A DNA stretch of 64,000 nt from Burkholderia sp. (GCA_031253835.1 JAIRVP010000007.1:83962-147961); one strand, 5' to 3'. Positions 16,678-26,370 are shown, counted from the first letter of the stretch. A program made the numbers and translations. The notes: generated by a model from the sequence alone, not told the origin.

Positions 16678-17838
16678 TCAGAAGCGGTGACGCAGCCCGA
16701 GGTTGACGATCGTCTGCGAACTCGTGCCCGCGTAGCCGTACGAGCCGATCGACGCCTGCGCGGCCATCGAGCCGCCATTGCCGTCGCCGGTCTGGCCGCT
16801 TGCATGCTGGTACGCGGCGGTCAGGTAGACGTCGGTGCGCTTCGACAGGTTGTAGTCGGCGCCGGCCGATACCTGGTGATAGGTGGCCGACGTGTCGCCG
16901 CCCGAGCGCGTGTAGCTGTAGCCGACGCCGACGAGCAGCGCGTTCGTCGCCTGGTAGTTCACGAAGCCTTGCCCCGTGTTGTAGTGCTCGTTCGAGCCGA
17001 ACGCCGAGCTGGCGTCGCGGCGATACTGCGCGTTGCTGTAGCCGAGGCCGAACGTGAACGGGCCGGCGATGTACTGGCCCGCGATGCGCGCGATGCCGAT
17101 CGAGTGGGCGCTCGCATAGCCGGTGTTGATCGGGCCGTCGAAGGTGCCGTCCGACGAACTGGTCCAGCCGTTGCGCAGGCCGTTCGACGCGGGGCTGTTG
17201 GTCGCGTGGAAGTAGCCGCCCGCGACGGTGAACGGCCCGTTGTTGTACGACACGGCGGCCGAATACGACTGCGCGGCGCCGGTGCTGCCGGCGATGCCGC
17301 CGAACGAGTACATCGTCGAGAACTGCAGGCCCGAATAGACGGCCGACGTGTACTTCACCGCGTTGTCGACGCGGAAGCTGTTGTCGTAGTTGTCGACGTC
17401 GCCCGGCGTCGCGAACACGCTGCCCAGATAGTTGTCGGCGGTGATGCCCTGCACGAGATCGACGAGCGGATCGTACTGGCGGCCGAACGTGAGCGTGCCG
17501 TAGCGGTCGCTCGTCAGGCCGACGAAGGCCTGCCGGCCGAACATGCGGCTGCCCTGGCCCTGCCGGCCGTTGCTCGGGTCGAAGCCGTTCTCGAGCTGGA
17601 ACAGCGCCTTCAGCCCGCCGCCGAGATCCTCGGTGCCTTTCACGCCCCAGCGGCTGCCGGCCAGGTTGCCCGCGCTGCTGTTGCCGAGCATCCACGCGTT
17701 GTCCTTGCCCTGCGCATGGTTCACATAGGTGATCGACGTGTCGATCACGCCATACAGCGTGACGCTCGACTGCGCATGGGCGACCGGTATCGCCGCGAAT
17801 GACGCGATCGAAATCAGCGAGAGGGTCGTGCGTTTCAT
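16678..17838 (-). CDS. General outer-membrane porin (OmpC/OpcP type)
   Basis: A 386-residue trimeric 16-strand porin of the beta-proteobacterial OpcP/Omp32 group. It has a signal peptide ending VAHAQ, the standard opening SSVTLYGVIDTSI, the L3-region motif with LGSVFATPGDVDNYDN, and the C-terminal LGLRHRF with terminal Phe for BAM recognition. GTG/ATG choice is clear: ATG 17838 with AAGGAGATG immediately upstream on its strand. It carries its own terminator and a long AT-rich upstream region, consistent with a strongly expressed single gene. Confidence 0.95.
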   Translation of the reverse strand: MKRTTLSLISIASFAAIPVAHAQSSVTLYGVIDTSITYVNHAQGKDNAWMLGNSSAGNLAGSRWGVKGTEDLGGGLKALFQLENGFDPSNGRQGQGSRMFGRQAFVGLTSDRYGTLTFGRQYDPLVDLVQGITADNYLGSVFATPGDVDNYDNSFRVDNAVKYTSAVYSGLQFSTMYSFGGIAGSTGAAQSYSAAVSYNNGPFTVAGGYFHATNSPASNGLRNGWTSSSDGTFDGPINTGYASAHSIGIARIAGQYIAGPFTFGLGYSNAQYRRDASSAFGSNEHYNTGQGFVNYQATNALLVGVGYSYTRSGGDTSATYHQVSAGADYNLSKRTDVYLTAAYQHASGQTGDGNGGSMAAQASIGSYGYAGTSSQTIVNLGLRHRF

Positions 17839-18273
17839 TTCATCTCCTTGCGCATTGCGCTCGTGTGCGTGATCCGGAATGGCAGGAGACTACAGAGCCG
17901 CGATAAAACGACAAAAATGAAATTCTCTTTTGTGGCCTGACGCAGACAGGGATGTCCTCCGATATTCACTATTGAGGGATTTGAATTATTGAGAATCGCG
18001 CATCAATTGGTTGCCATTTCGCGATTTCGTCATTGCGTCTTGCATATCCCGTGATAATTCCACGCCCTCGACGAGGGAATGGCGGTGATCCGGATATTGT
18101 TATTGATCCGTCAATTAATTATTGAATGAATTGAATTGGCCGGACTGTAACGGGTGTGTTAGGGACGTATCGCCCGCGACCGGCGACCGCATCGCGGCTT
18201 CGTCATCCGATGCGGCCTGATCGCCGTCGCGCGCGCTGGCGCGCATCGAAACCGAGGCCGCAAGCCCACTTTT
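17839..18273. other. AT-rich divergent promoter region
   Basis: About 435 bp between the porin and the sigma-factor genes. From about 17930 to 18160 it is much richer in A and T than the genes around it, with several short TTGAATTATTGA-like tracts. It should contain the porin promoter (minus strand). No open frame of note. Confidence 0.45.
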
Positions 18274-18292
18274 GTATATAATAATCATTCTC
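18274..18292 (+). promoter_or_regulatory. Fur box before the FecI sigma factor
   Basis: The 19-bp site GTATATAATAATCATTCTC matches the classical Fur consensus GATAATGATAATCATTATC at 14 positions, by my alignment. It lies about 43 bp before the sigma-factor ATG, where Fur would block transcription in iron-replete cells. Confidence 0.75.
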
Positions 18293-18334
18293 ATTTACAG
18301 AATCGTTGACGCCTGCGCACCCCGGAACCCGGCC

Positions 18335-18844
18335 ATGTCCGCTGACAAGCTGTCCCTCCATCGAGAAATCGACGCCCTCTATGCCGGCCACCATGCGTGG
18401 CTGCGCGGCTGGCTGAGCCGGAAGCTCGGTTGCGCGCATCGCGCGGCCGATCTCGCGCACGACACGTTCATGCGCCTGCTGGCCCGCGACGAGCCGATCG
18501 GCGCCGACGAGCCGCGCGCGTTCCTGACGACGGTCGCGCAGCGCGTGCTGAGCAATCACTGGCGGCGCGAGCAGATCGAGCGGGCGTATCTCGACGTGCT
18601 GGCGCAGCGTCCCGAAGCGTATGCGCCGTCGCCGGAAGAGCGGGCCGTCGTGCTCGAGACGCTGCTCGACATCGACCAGCTGCTCGACGGCCTGCCGCTC
18701 GCGGCGAAGCGTGCGTTCCTGCTCGCGCAGCTCGACGGGCTCACGCAGGCCGAGATCGCGCGCGAACTCGGCGTGTCGCTCGCGACGGTGAAGCGCTATC
18801 TCGTGAAGGCCGGCACGCAGTGCTTCTTCGCGATGGCGGCCTGA
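18335..18844 (+). CDS. FecI-type ECF sigma factor
   Basis: A 169-residue extracytoplasmic-function sigma factor of the iron-starvation (FecI) group. Region 2 includes HRAADLAHDTFMRLL and PRAFLTTVAQRVLSNHWRRE; region 4 has the helix-turn-helix GLTQAEIARELGVSLATVKRYLVKA. It would direct RNA polymerase to the downstream TonB receptor gene when FecR relays receptor occupancy. A Fur box lies just upstream. The anti-sigma gene follows 3 bp after the stop. Confidence 0.93.
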   Translation: MSADKLSLHREIDALYAGHHAWLRGWLSRKLGCAHRAADLAHDTFMRLLARDEPIGADEPRAFLTTVAQRVLSNHWRREQIERAYLDVLAQRPEAYAPSPEERAVVLETLLDIDQLLDGLPLAAKRAFLLAQLDGLTQAEIARELGVSLATVKRYLVKAGTQCFFAMAA

Positions 18845-18847
18845 CCG

Positions 18848-19834
18848 ATGGCCGCTCCGCGAGCACCGGCGGTGCCGCCGCACGTCGCACGCCGTGCCGT
18901 CGAATGGTGGGTCGACGGGCAGTCCGGCCGCACCGGCGACGCGTTTGCCGCCGCGCTCGCGCGCTGGCGCGCGGAAGATCCGGCGCATGACGCGGCATGG
19001 CGTCATATCGAAACGATGCAGGGCCGCTTCGGCCGGCTCGCGGCCGGGCTCGACCCGCAGGCCGCGCATGCGGCGCTGCTGCCGCCGCGAGCGGGCCGCC
19101 GCCGCGCGGCCGTGAAGACGCTGGCCGTGCTGCTGTTCGCGGGCGGCGCCGCCTGGATGGCCGAGCCCGCACGGCGCGCGGCGATCTGGCCGGCCGACCT
19201 GCGCACGGCGGTCGGCGAGCAACGCACGGTGACGCTCGCGGATCGCACGGTCGTCGTGCTCGATACCGACACGGCACTCGACGTGCATTTCGACGACGCG
19301 GCGCGCCGCCTGCGCCTGCTGCGCGGCACGATCATGGTGACGAGCGGCCATGACGATCGTGTACCCGCGCGGCCGCTAATCGTCGCGACCGCGCAAGGCG
19401 CGTTGCAGCCGCTCGGCACGCGCTTCGCGGTACGGCAGCGCGACGGCGCGACACGCGTCGAGGTGTTCGCCGGCGCGGTGCGCGTGCAGCCGGTCGACGC
19501 GACGGCCGGCACGCGCGTGATCGCGGCGGGAGAGGGCGCGGATTTCACGCGTGACGCGATCGGCGCGCCGGCGCCGCTCGATCCGCATGCGTCCGCGTGG
19601 ACGGGCGGCATGCTCGTCGCGTCGCGCATGCGGCTGGCCGACCTCGTCGCCGAGCTCGACCGCTATCGGCGCGGCAGCCTGCGCTGCGATGCGGCCGTGG
19701 CCGACCTGCGCGTGTCGGGCACCTATCCGCTCGACGATCCCGCGCGCGTGCTCGACACGCTGAAGGCGACGCTGCCGATCGACGTCCACTACCTGACGCG
19801 CTACTGGGCGACGGTCGTGCCGGCCCGTTCGTGA
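18848..19834 (+). CDS. FecR-type anti-sigma factor/sigma regulator
   Basis: A 328-residue single-pass membrane protein: a cytoplasmic N-terminal FecR_N domain (about 10-75, with RRAVEWWVDGQSG), a TM helix (about 88-106), and a periplasmic FecR domain (from TAVGEQRTVTLADRTVVVLDTDT onward, with LRGTIMVTSGH and PLGTRFAVRQ), ending with the STN-like DUF4974 region (LRVSGTYPLDDPARVLDTLK). It carries the signal from the receptor's N-terminal domain to the sigma factor. Coupled closely to the sigma-factor gene, and followed 102 bp later by the receptor gene. Confidence 0.92.
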   Translation: MAAPRAPAVPPHVARRAVEWWVDGQSGRTGDAFAAALARWRAEDPAHDAAWRHIETMQGRFGRLAAGLDPQAAHAALLPPRAGRRRAAVKTLAVLLFAGGAAWMAEPARRAAIWPADLRTAVGEQRTVTLADRTVVVLDTDTALDVHFDDAARRLRLLRGTIMVTSGHDDRVPARPLIVATAQGALQPLGTRFAVRQRDGATRVEVFAGAVRVQPVDATAGTRVIAAGEGADFTRDAIGAPAPLDPHASAWTGGMLVASRMRLADLVAELDRYRRGSLRCDAAVADLRVSGTYPLDDPARVLDTLKATLPIDVHYLTRYWATVVPARS

Positions 19835-19936
19835 GTGCATCGAAAAAATCTTTCGCCGGCCTGAGCTGTTTCTCGATGTTCGCGTGACATGGGTATTGAA
19901 AGCAGCACTGGCCCATCGTCCACCGACTCTCCGATC

Positions 19937-22447
19937 ATGGTTTCCATCCGTCTCACGTATCGGCGCCGCCCGGCGCCCGCCCGTCATCTGCCGCGCGCGG
20001 CCGCGCCGGGCCGTCTCGCCCGCCGGCTGGCCGGCGCGGTCCTGCTGTCGGCATTGCTGCCGCTGCCCGCGCTGGCCGACACCGATGGCGACACGGCGCC
20101 CGCCGCGCAGCGCGCCGCGCGCCGCGCATTCGACATTCCGGCCGGCCCGCTCGAGGCGGCGCTGAACCGGTTCGGGCGCGACGCGGGCATCCTGCTCGCG
20201 TTTCCGCCCGAGCTGACGGCCGGCCTGGCGAGCGGCGGCGTACACGGCCGGTTCGATGTCGACGGCGCGTTCGACCGCCTGCTGGCCGGTACGGGGCTCG
20301 TCGCGCTGCGCCAGCCGGGCGGCGGCTACACGCTGATGCGCGCGGACGGTTCGGCGGCGCGGCCCGTGGCGGCCGGCGACGCACCGGCCGCCGAGCTGCC
20401 GACGATCAACGTGCGCACCAGCGCGTTGCGCGCCGAAAGCTATCGCGCGCCGAAGGAAGCCGGCGTGCTGCGTTCGGAGATCCCGCTGCTCGACACCGCG
20501 CAGGCCGTCAACATCGTGCCCGCACAGGTGTTGCGCGACCAGCGTCCGCGCAATCTCGACGACGCGCTCGGCAACGTGAGCGGCATCACGCAGGGCAACA
20601 CGCTCGCGGGCACGCAGGACACGATCATGAAGCGCGGCTTCGGCGGCAACCGCGACGGCTCGATCATGCAGAACGGCATGCCGCTCGTGCAGGGCCGTGC
20701 GTTCAACGCGGCGGTCGACAGCGTCGAGGTGCTGAAGGGGCCGACGTCGCTGCTGTACGGGCTGATGGACCCGGGCGGCATGATCAACGTCGTCACCAAG
20801 CAGCCGCAACTCAAGCGTTACAACGCGATTTCGCTCGGCGCATCGACGTTCGGGCACGGCAAGAACGGCGGCAGCGCGACGTTCGATTCGACGGGGCCGA
20901 TCGGCGATTCGCAGCTTGCGTACCGGCTGATCGTCGATCAGTCGAACGAGCAGTACTGGCGCAACTTCGGCGAGAACCGGCAGACCTTCGTCGCGCCGTC
21001 GCTCGCGTGGTACGGCCGCGATACGCAGGCCGCGGTGTCCTACCAGTACCGCAAGTTCCATTCGCCGTTCGATCGCGGCACCGCGCTCGATCCGCGCACC
21101 AATGCGCCGCTCGACATTCCCGCGCGGCGGCGGATCGACGAGCCGTTCAACAACATGGACGGCGAATCGCATCTCGCGCAACTGACCGTCGATCACCAGT
21201 TCAATGCGGACTGGAGCGCGCACTTCGGCTACAGCTACAACCGCGAGACCTACGACGCGAACCAGCTGCGCACGACCGGCGTCGATCCGGTGAAGGGCAC
21301 GATGACGCGCAGCAACGACGCGACGCACGGCTCGCTCAGTACCGACAGCTACGGGGTCGGCTACGTGAACGGCAAGCTGACGCTCGCGGGGATGCGCCAC
21401 GACGTGCAGGTCGGCTTCGATACCGAATACCGCCGCATCTATCGCAAGGACATGCTGCGCCAGGCCGTGAAGACGCCGTTCAGCTATATCGATCCGGTGT
21501 ACGGGCTGCTGCCGCCGTCGAGCACGGTGTCCGCGAGCGACAGCGACCAGACCGACACGCTGCACGATGCGTCCGCGTTCTTCCAGGACACCGTTCACCT
21601 GACCGACAAGTGGATCGTGTCGGGCGGGCTGCGCTACATCACGTACAACCAGGTCGCGGGCCGCGGCCGGCCGTTCAAGGCGAACACCGACCTCAGCGGG
21701 TCGAAGTGGCTGCCGCGCGCGGGCGTCGTCTACAAGTGGACCGAGTCGTTCTCGCTGTACGGCAGCTATTCGCAGTCGCTGAAGCCGTCGTCGTCGATCG
21801 CGCCGATGACGGGCTACATCATCGACGGCGCGACGCCGCCCGAGGAAGCGACCGCGTGGGAAGTGGGCGGCAAGCTCGACCTGCCGGGCGGGCTGACGGG
21901 CACGCTCGCGCTGTTCAACATCGACAAGAAGAACGTGCTCGTGTCGCAGTACAACGACACGACCAAGCTGACCGACTGGCGCACGTCGGGCAAGGCGCGC
22001 TCGCGCGGCGTCGAGCTCGACGTGTCGGGCAAGATCGGCGAACGCGTGAACGTGATCGCGAGCTATGCGTACATCGACGCGAAGACGACCGAGGATCCGC
22101 TGTATGCGGGCAACCAGCTGTGGAACGTCGCGCGTCATACCGCGTCGCTCGCGGCCGTCTACGATTTCGGCACGGTGATCGGCGGCGACGACCTGCGTGT
22201 CGGCGCGGCCGCGCGCTACGTCGGCGCCCGGCCCGGCGATTCGGCGAACAGCTTCACGCTGCCGTCGTACGTGCTCGCCGACGCGTTCGCGACCTACGAC
22301 ACGCGGATCGGCAAGCAGAAGCTGTCGTTCCAGCTCAACGTGAAGAACCTGTTCAACCGCACGTACTACCCGTCGAGCGCGAACCGCTACTTCGTCGCGA
22401 TCGGCGACGCGCGACAGGTGTCGCTGCTGACCACGCTGCAGTTCTGA
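19937..22447 (+). CDS. TonB-dependent siderophore receptor with signalling domain
   Basis: An 836-residue FpvA/FoxA-type transducer. After a twin-Arg-rich signal region ending near LPALADT comes an STN domain (FDIPAGPLEAALNRFGRDAG, FDVDGAFDRLLAGTGL), a TonB-box-like segment (LPTINVRTS), a plug (VEVLKGPTSLLYGLMDPGGMINVVTKQP) and a barrel ending LLTTLQF. The STN domain fits signalling to the FecR protein encoded just upstream. The siderophore is unknown. ATG 19937 is preferred over ATG 19889, which would place 16 polar residues before the signal sequence. Confidence 0.93.
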   Translation: MVSIRLTYRRRPAPARHLPRAAAPGRLARRLAGAVLLSALLPLPALADTDGDTAPAAQRAARRAFDIPAGPLEAALNRFGRDAGILLAFPPELTAGLASGGVHGRFDVDGAFDRLLAGTGLVALRQPGGGYTLMRADGSAARPVAAGDAPAAELPTINVRTSALRAESYRAPKEAGVLRSEIPLLDTAQAVNIVPAQVLRDQRPRNLDDALGNVSGITQGNTLAGTQDTIMKRGFGGNRDGSIMQNGMPLVQGRAFNAAVDSVEVLKGPTSLLYGLMDPGGMINVVTKQPQLKRYNAISLGASTFGHGKNGGSATFDSTGPIGDSQLAYRLIVDQSNEQYWRNFGENRQTFVAPSLAWYGRDTQAAVSYQYRKFHSPFDRGTALDPRTNAPLDIPARRRIDEPFNNMDGESHLAQLTVDHQFNADWSAHFGYSYNRETYDANQLRTTGVDPVKGTMTRSNDATHGSLSTDSYGVGYVNGKLTLAGMRHDVQVGFDTEYRRIYRKDMLRQAVKTPFSYIDPVYGLLPPSSTVSASDSDQTDTLHDASAFFQDTVHLTDKWIVSGGLRYITYNQVAGRGRPFKANTDLSGSKWLPRAGVVYKWTESFSLYGSYSQSLKPSSSIAPMTGYIIDGATPPEEATAWEVGGKLDLPGGLTGTLALFNIDKKNVLVSQYNDTTKLTDWRTSGKARSRGVELDVSGKIGERVNVIASYAYIDAKTTEDPLYAGNQLWNVARHTASLAAVYDFGTVIGGDDLRVGAAARYVGARPGDSANSFTLPSYVLADAFATYDTRIGKQKLSFQLNVKNLFNRTYYPSSANRYFVAIGDARQVSLLTTLQF

Positions 22448-22502
22448 TCACGCAATCGACGCGCGGCCGGTGTGCCGGCGCGCGGCCATGGAGAGGATTC
22501 CG

Positions 22503-23276
22503 ATGAACCTGAAGATGAAGACCGGCGCCATGCGCGCCGTTGCCGACGGCGCACGACGCCGCGTGTTGCGCACGATCGCGGGCTCGGTGCTCGCGCTGGG
22601 CGCGGGCCTGGGCTTGGGCGTATCGGCCCCTGCGTTCGCGGCAGAGGCGCCGGCTGCCGTCACGCGCGTCGCGATGCTCGTGCAGTTGCGCGGCCCGAAC
22701 CTGAAGGTCGACGAACGCATCAGCCAGCATCTCGGCGAGCGCGGCTACGCGGTGCGCCTGATCGACGAATCGGCCACGCCCGATGCCGCGCGCGACGCCG
22801 ACCTCGTCGTGATCTCGTCGACGGTGTCGTCGAAGAACGTGCGGCCCGGCTGGCGCACGCTCGACAAGCCGCTCGTGACCTGGGAAAACGACCTGCTCGA
22901 CGATCTCGCGATGACGGGCAAGCGGCACGACGCCGACTTCGGCGAAACGGGCAAGGAGCGCTACCTGTGGCTCGTCAATGCGCCGCATCCGATGGCGGCC
23001 GGCTTGCCGGCCGGCGCGACCAACGTGTACGGCAAGCAGGCGCCGATGAGCTGGGGCAAGCCGGGGCTCGGCGCGACCACGATCGCGACCGTGTACGGGC
23101 AGCCCGACAAGGCCGCGATCTTCGCGTACGAGAAGGGCGCGACGATGGACTACGAAGCGCTCGCGCCGGCGCGCCGCGTGATGTTCTTCCTCGACAACGA
23201 CACGTTCACGAACCTGTCGCCGGCCGGCGTCGCGCTGTTCGACGCGGCCGTCGACTGGGCAGCCGGGCGGCGCTGA
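22503..23276 (+). CDS. Exported class I GATase-like (ThuA-like fold) protein, function unknown
   Basis: A 257-residue protein with a long N-terminal signal region (hydrophobic core at about 25-45, cleavage near APAFAAEA). The mature part looks Rossmann-like: a first strand VAMLVQL, then ISQHLGERGYAVRLIDE, DADLVVISSTVSS, a strand VTWENDLLDDLAMTG, and NAPHPMAAGLPAG. This order is the one seen in ThuA/glutamine-amidotransferase-like modules found in some secreted proteins; no catalytic Cys-His-Glu triad is evident. It starts 55 bp after the siderophore receptor with a good GAGAGGATTCCG ribosome site, so it is probably in the iron-regulated unit. Family assignment is tentative. Confidence 0.6.
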   Translation: MNLKMKTGAMRAVADGARRRVLRTIAGSVLALGAGLGLGVSAPAFAAEAPAAVTRVAMLVQLRGPNLKVDERISQHLGERGYAVRLIDESATPDAARDADLVVISSTVSSKNVRPGWRTLDKPLVTWENDLLDDLAMTGKRHDADFGETGKERYLWLVNAPHPMAAGLPAGATNVYGKQAPMSWGKPGLGATTIATVYGQPDKAAIFAYEKGATMDYEALAPARRVMFFLDNDTFTNLSPAGVALFDAAVDWAAGRR

Positions 23277-23291
23277 GTCGCCACGCGCCGG

Positions 23292-24164
23292 TCAGGCGGG
23301 CCGCGACGCCGCTTCGATCAGTTGCGCCAGTTGCTGCGCCGGTTCCGACATGGTGCGCCGTGCGCGATGCACGAGCCCGATGTCGCGGTGGAACGTGTGC
23401 GGCCCGAGATCGATCGCGCGCACGCCGGCCGGCCAGCGGCGATACACGGCCGTCTGCGGCACGATCGCGATGCCGACGCCGTTCTCGACCAGCTTGACGA
23501 TCGCATCGAGCTCGTCGAGTTCGCAGGTGTCGCGCACCGCGATGTGCATCTTGCGCAGGAAGCGATCGACCTGGCGGCCGCCGAACGACGCGCGGTCGTA
23601 GCGGACGAACGGCTCGCTCGCGAGCAGCTCGGCCCAGTCCTTGCCCTTCACGCCGCGCGGCACGATCAGCCGGAACGGCTCCTGCGCGAGCGTCGTCCAG
23701 TGCAGGTCGCTCTGCAGCGAGAACGGCGGGCGGATGATCGCGGCCATGTCGATCTCGCCCGCATCGACCCGGTTCACGAGCTCGATCGACAGCCCCGGGA
23801 TCACGCGCGTCCGGCACACGGGATGCCGGCGGTGGAAATCGGCCAGCGCGGCCGGCAACAGTGCGCTCTGCACCGACGCGATCGCGCCGATCGTCACGCG
23901 CACGGCGGCCGGCGAGCCGGGTGCCGTCGAGCTCAGGTTCTCGTACAGGCCGATCAGCGCCTGCGCCTGGTCGAGCACGTGATGCCCCATCTCGTTGAGC
24001 CGCGCCGCTCGCCCTTGCCGGTCGAACAGCGCGAAGCCGAGCTCGGCCTCGAGGCGCTGCATCTGCGCGCTGACGGCCGCCTGCGTGAGCCCGATACGGT
24101 TGCCGGCGGCGGCGAACGTGCCTTCCCGGGCGACGGCGACGAGGGTTTTCAGTTCGCGGATCAT
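23292..24164 (-). CDS. LysR-family transcriptional regulator
   Basis: A 290-residue regulator with an N-terminal winged helix-turn-helix (GTFAAAGNRIGLTQAAVSAQMQRLE, residues about 15-40) and a periplasmic-binding-protein-like effector domain (about 88-285). It diverges from the VOC-family gene at 24282 across a 117-bp AT-rich gap, the usual LysR target arrangement, and converges on the GATase-like gene with a 15-bp gap. The effector is unknown. Confidence 0.92.
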   Translation of the reverse strand: MIRELKTLVAVAREGTFAAAGNRIGLTQAAVSAQMQRLEAELGFALFDRQGRAARLNEMGHHVLDQAQALIGLYENLSSTAPGSPAAVRVTIGAIASVQSALLPAALADFHRRHPVCRTRVIPGLSIELVNRVDAGEIDMAAIIRPPFSLQSDLHWTTLAQEPFRLIVPRGVKGKDWAELLASEPFVRYDRASFGGRQVDRFLRKMHIAVRDTCELDELDAIVKLVENGVGIAIVPQTAVYRRWPAGVRAIDLGPHTFHRDIGLVHRARRTMSEPAQQLAQLIEAASRPA

Positions 24165-24281
24165 TCATCAATTCCGTTTGTGAATCGCGAAAGTATATAT
24201 TGATTTAATTTTTGCTCGACCTTGTCTACCATGGTGCCGTCCTCGCGCCACGCGCGCGTTTCGTTTCTCCACGAGGCAACC

Positions 24282-24707
24282 ATGAGTCTTTCCCCGTTTC
24301 ACCTGGCGATTCCGGTCTACGACCTGCCGGCCGCGCGCGATTTCTACGGCCGCGTGTTCGGGCTGGAAGAAGGGCGTTCGAGCGCGCAGTGGGTCGACTT
24401 CGACTTCTACGGGCACCAGCTCGTGATCCACGCGCATCCGAAGACGGCGTCGCAGGAATTCGCGCACACGAATGCGGTCGACGGTCACGACGTGCCGGTG
24501 CCGCATTTCGGGATCGTGCTCGACTGGCCGAGCTGGGAAGCGCTGGCCGAGCGGCTGCGTTCGTTCGGCGTGACCTTCGTGATCGAGCCGTACGTGCGGT
24601 TCCAGGGGCAGGTCGGCGAACAGGCGACGATGTTCCTGTTCGATCCGTGCGGCAATGCACTCGAATTCAAGGCGTTCCGCGACATCGGCCAGCTGTTCGC
24701 GAAGTGA
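24282..24707 (+). CDS. VOC-superfamily (glyoxalase-like) protein
   Basis: A 141-residue single-domain vicinal-oxygen-chelate protein. The first beta-alpha unit [17 protein letters not shown] gives metal-ligand His 7; HFGIVL (second half) and ALEFKAF at the C-terminus give the other likely ligands His and Glu. Such proteins include dioxygenases, isomerases and resistance proteins; the reaction here cannot be named. ATG 24282 follows GAGGCAACC. Divergent from a LysR gene that probably controls it. Confidence 0.87.
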   Translation: MSLSPFHLAIPVYDLPAARDFYGRVFGLEEGRSSAQWVDFDFYGHQLVIHAHPKTASQEFAHTNAVDGHDVPVPHFGIVLDWPSWEALAERLRSFGVTFVIEPYVRFQGQVGEQATMFLFDPCGNALEFKAFRDIGQLFAK

Positions 24708-24839
24708 CGGGCGGCGCCGCCAGCGCCGTTTGAAATTGGGTGCGAGAATGCGGCCTCCGGCCCGGGCGCGCGCAGGCGTGCCGGCCGGCGCCGCGCCGCA
24801 CGGCATCCGTCCGTGCGCGCCGTTCTCCAAGGAACCCGT

Positions 24840-25424
24840 ATGGACAGTCACATCGCTCCGGTGGAGCTGAAGAAAGCCTACCGTCTCCTCAACCACGGCC
24901 CGACCGTGCTCGTGTCGGCCCGCCACGACGGCGTCGACAACGTGATGGCGGCCGCGTGGGCGTGCGCGCTGGACTTCCTGCCGCCGAAGCTGACGGTCGT
25001 GCTCGACAAGTCCGCGAAGACGCGCGAGCTCGTCGAGCGCAGCGGTACGTTCGTGATCCAGGTGCCGACGGCCGCGCAGCTGCAGCTCACGCATGCGGTC
25101 GGCAGCCACAGCCTCGCGGAGCGGCCCGACAAGCTGCGCGAAGCGGGCGTCACGCTGTTCGACGTCGACGGGCACGACCTGCCGTTCGTCGCCGGCTGCT
25201 CGGGCTGGCTCGCGTGCAGGCTGATTCCCGAGCCGCACAACCAGCAGACCTACGACCTGTTCATCGGCGAAGTGGTCGGTGCGTGGTCCGACACGCGCGT
25301 GTTCCGCGACGGTCACTGGTATTTCGAGTCGGCCGATCCCGCGCTGCGCAGCCTGCACTACATCGCGGGCGGCAACTTCTATGCGATCGGCGAATCGCTG
25401 CACGTCGATCCGGACGCGCAGTAA
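24840..25424 (+). CDS. Flavin reductase-like FMN-binding protein
   Basis: A 194-residue protein of the flavin reductase-like/FMN-binding split-barrel group (hpaC and related). Features: an early strand VLVSARHDGVDNVMAAAW, the FMN-region LTVVLDKSAKTRELVERSG, and the ending LRSLHYIAGGNFYAIGESL. Family members reduce free flavin or act as small FMN-dependent enzymes; the partner is not apparent. ATG 24840 is preceded by AAGGAACCCGT. The gene stands alone, 132 bp after the VOC gene and convergent with a LysR gene. Confidence 0.85.
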   Translation: MDSHIAPVELKKAYRLLNHGPTVLVSARHDGVDNVMAAAWACALDFLPPKLTVVLDKSAKTRELVERSGTFVIQVPTAAQLQLTHAVGSHSLAERPDKLREAGVTLFDVDGHDLPFVAGCSGWLACRLIPEPHNQQTYDLFIGEVVGAWSDTRVFRDGHWYFESADPALRSLHYIAGGNFYAIGESLHVDPDAQ

Positions 25425-25463
25425 GCGGCCGACGGCCGGTCATTCCCCATCAGGGCGCGCGGT

Positions 25464-26360
25464 TCACGCGCGCTTCTTCAATTCCGCCAGCATGGTGTCG
25501 GCGAACGCCTGCGCGACGCGCGGCAGCGTGCGCCCGCGCTTCGCGACGAGCGCGATCGGCCGCACGAACGCGGGATCGTCGATCGGCTTCGCGACCAGCT
25601 CGGGCTCGGCGCGCACCTCGCGCGCGGTCGCGGGCAGGATCGTCACGCCGAGGCCGCCGCGCACCATCGCGACGGCCGTCATCATGTAGGTGGGCTCGCA
25701 CGCGATGTCGGGCGTGCAGCCGGCCGCTGCCAGCGCGGCATCGACGACGCTGCGCACGCTCGTACCTTGTGCGGTGAGCACGAGCGGCACGCCCGCGACG
25801 TCGACGGTGCTCACGCGGCGCTTGCGCGCGAGCGGATGATCCTTCGGGCACACGGCGACGAGCCGGTCGGCGCCCGCGTACAGCACCTCCAGCGATGCGT
25901 CGAACGTGTCGCCGCCGGTCAGGCCGAGATCGGCTTCCTCGTTACGGACGAGCGCGGTGACGAGGCTCGCGACGCCGTCGCGGATCTCGAAGCCCGCGCG
26001 CGGCACGTCGCGCCGGAACGACTGGATCAGCTCCGGCAGCACGCTCGATGCGAAGGTCGGCAGGCACGCGAGCCGCACGGTGCCGCTCGTGCCTTCGCCG
26101 AGCGCGCGCGCATCGCGCAGCACGCGCTCCATGTCGTCGAGCGAGCGCTGCAGGAGCGGCAGCAGCTCGCGCCCGGTCTGCGTGAGCGCGACGCTGCGGC
26201 TGTTGCGGTCGAACAGCCGCGCGCCGACGATCTCCTCGAGCCGGCGGATCTGCACGGTCAGCGCCGGCTGCGACAGGTGCAGGCGTGCCGCCGCGCGCGT
26301 GAAGTTGCCGGCGTGCGCGACGGTGACGAACGCGCGAATGTCGCGAAGATTCAGATCCAT
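25464..26360 (-). CDS. LysR-family regulator, likely of the CitMHS/AtuA-like operon
   Basis: A 298-residue LysR protein: winged helix-turn-helix with GNFTRAAARLHLSQPALTVQIRRLE (about 18-43) and an effector domain from about residue 90 (VRLACLPTFASSVLP). ATG 26360 begins the standard MDLNLRDIRAFVTVA; an upstream in-frame start adds seven residues overlapping the operator palindrome. It diverges from the transporter gene at 26458, and a perfect 13-bp palindrome lies between them, so it probably regulates that operon. Confidence 0.92.
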   Translation of the reverse strand: MDLNLRDIRAFVTVAHAGNFTRAAARLHLSQPALTVQIRRLEEIVGARLFDRNSRSVALTQTGRELLPLLQRSLDDMERVLRDARALGEGTSGTVRLACLPTFASSVLPELIQSFRRDVPRAGFEIRDGVASLVTALVRNEEADLGLTGGDTFDASLEVLYAGADRLVAVCPKDHPLARKRRVSTVDVAGVPLVLTAQGTSVRSVVDAALAAAGCTPDIACEPTYMMTAVAMVRGGLGVTILPATAREVRAEPELVAKPIDDPAFVRPIALVAKRGRTLPRVAQAFADTMLAELKKRA

Positions 26361-26370
26361 AACGATTCGT

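Noticed and set aside
19376..22138. A 920-codon minus-strand open frame opposite fecR and the siderophore receptor
   Set aside because: Antisense shadow of two well-recognised plus-strand genes.
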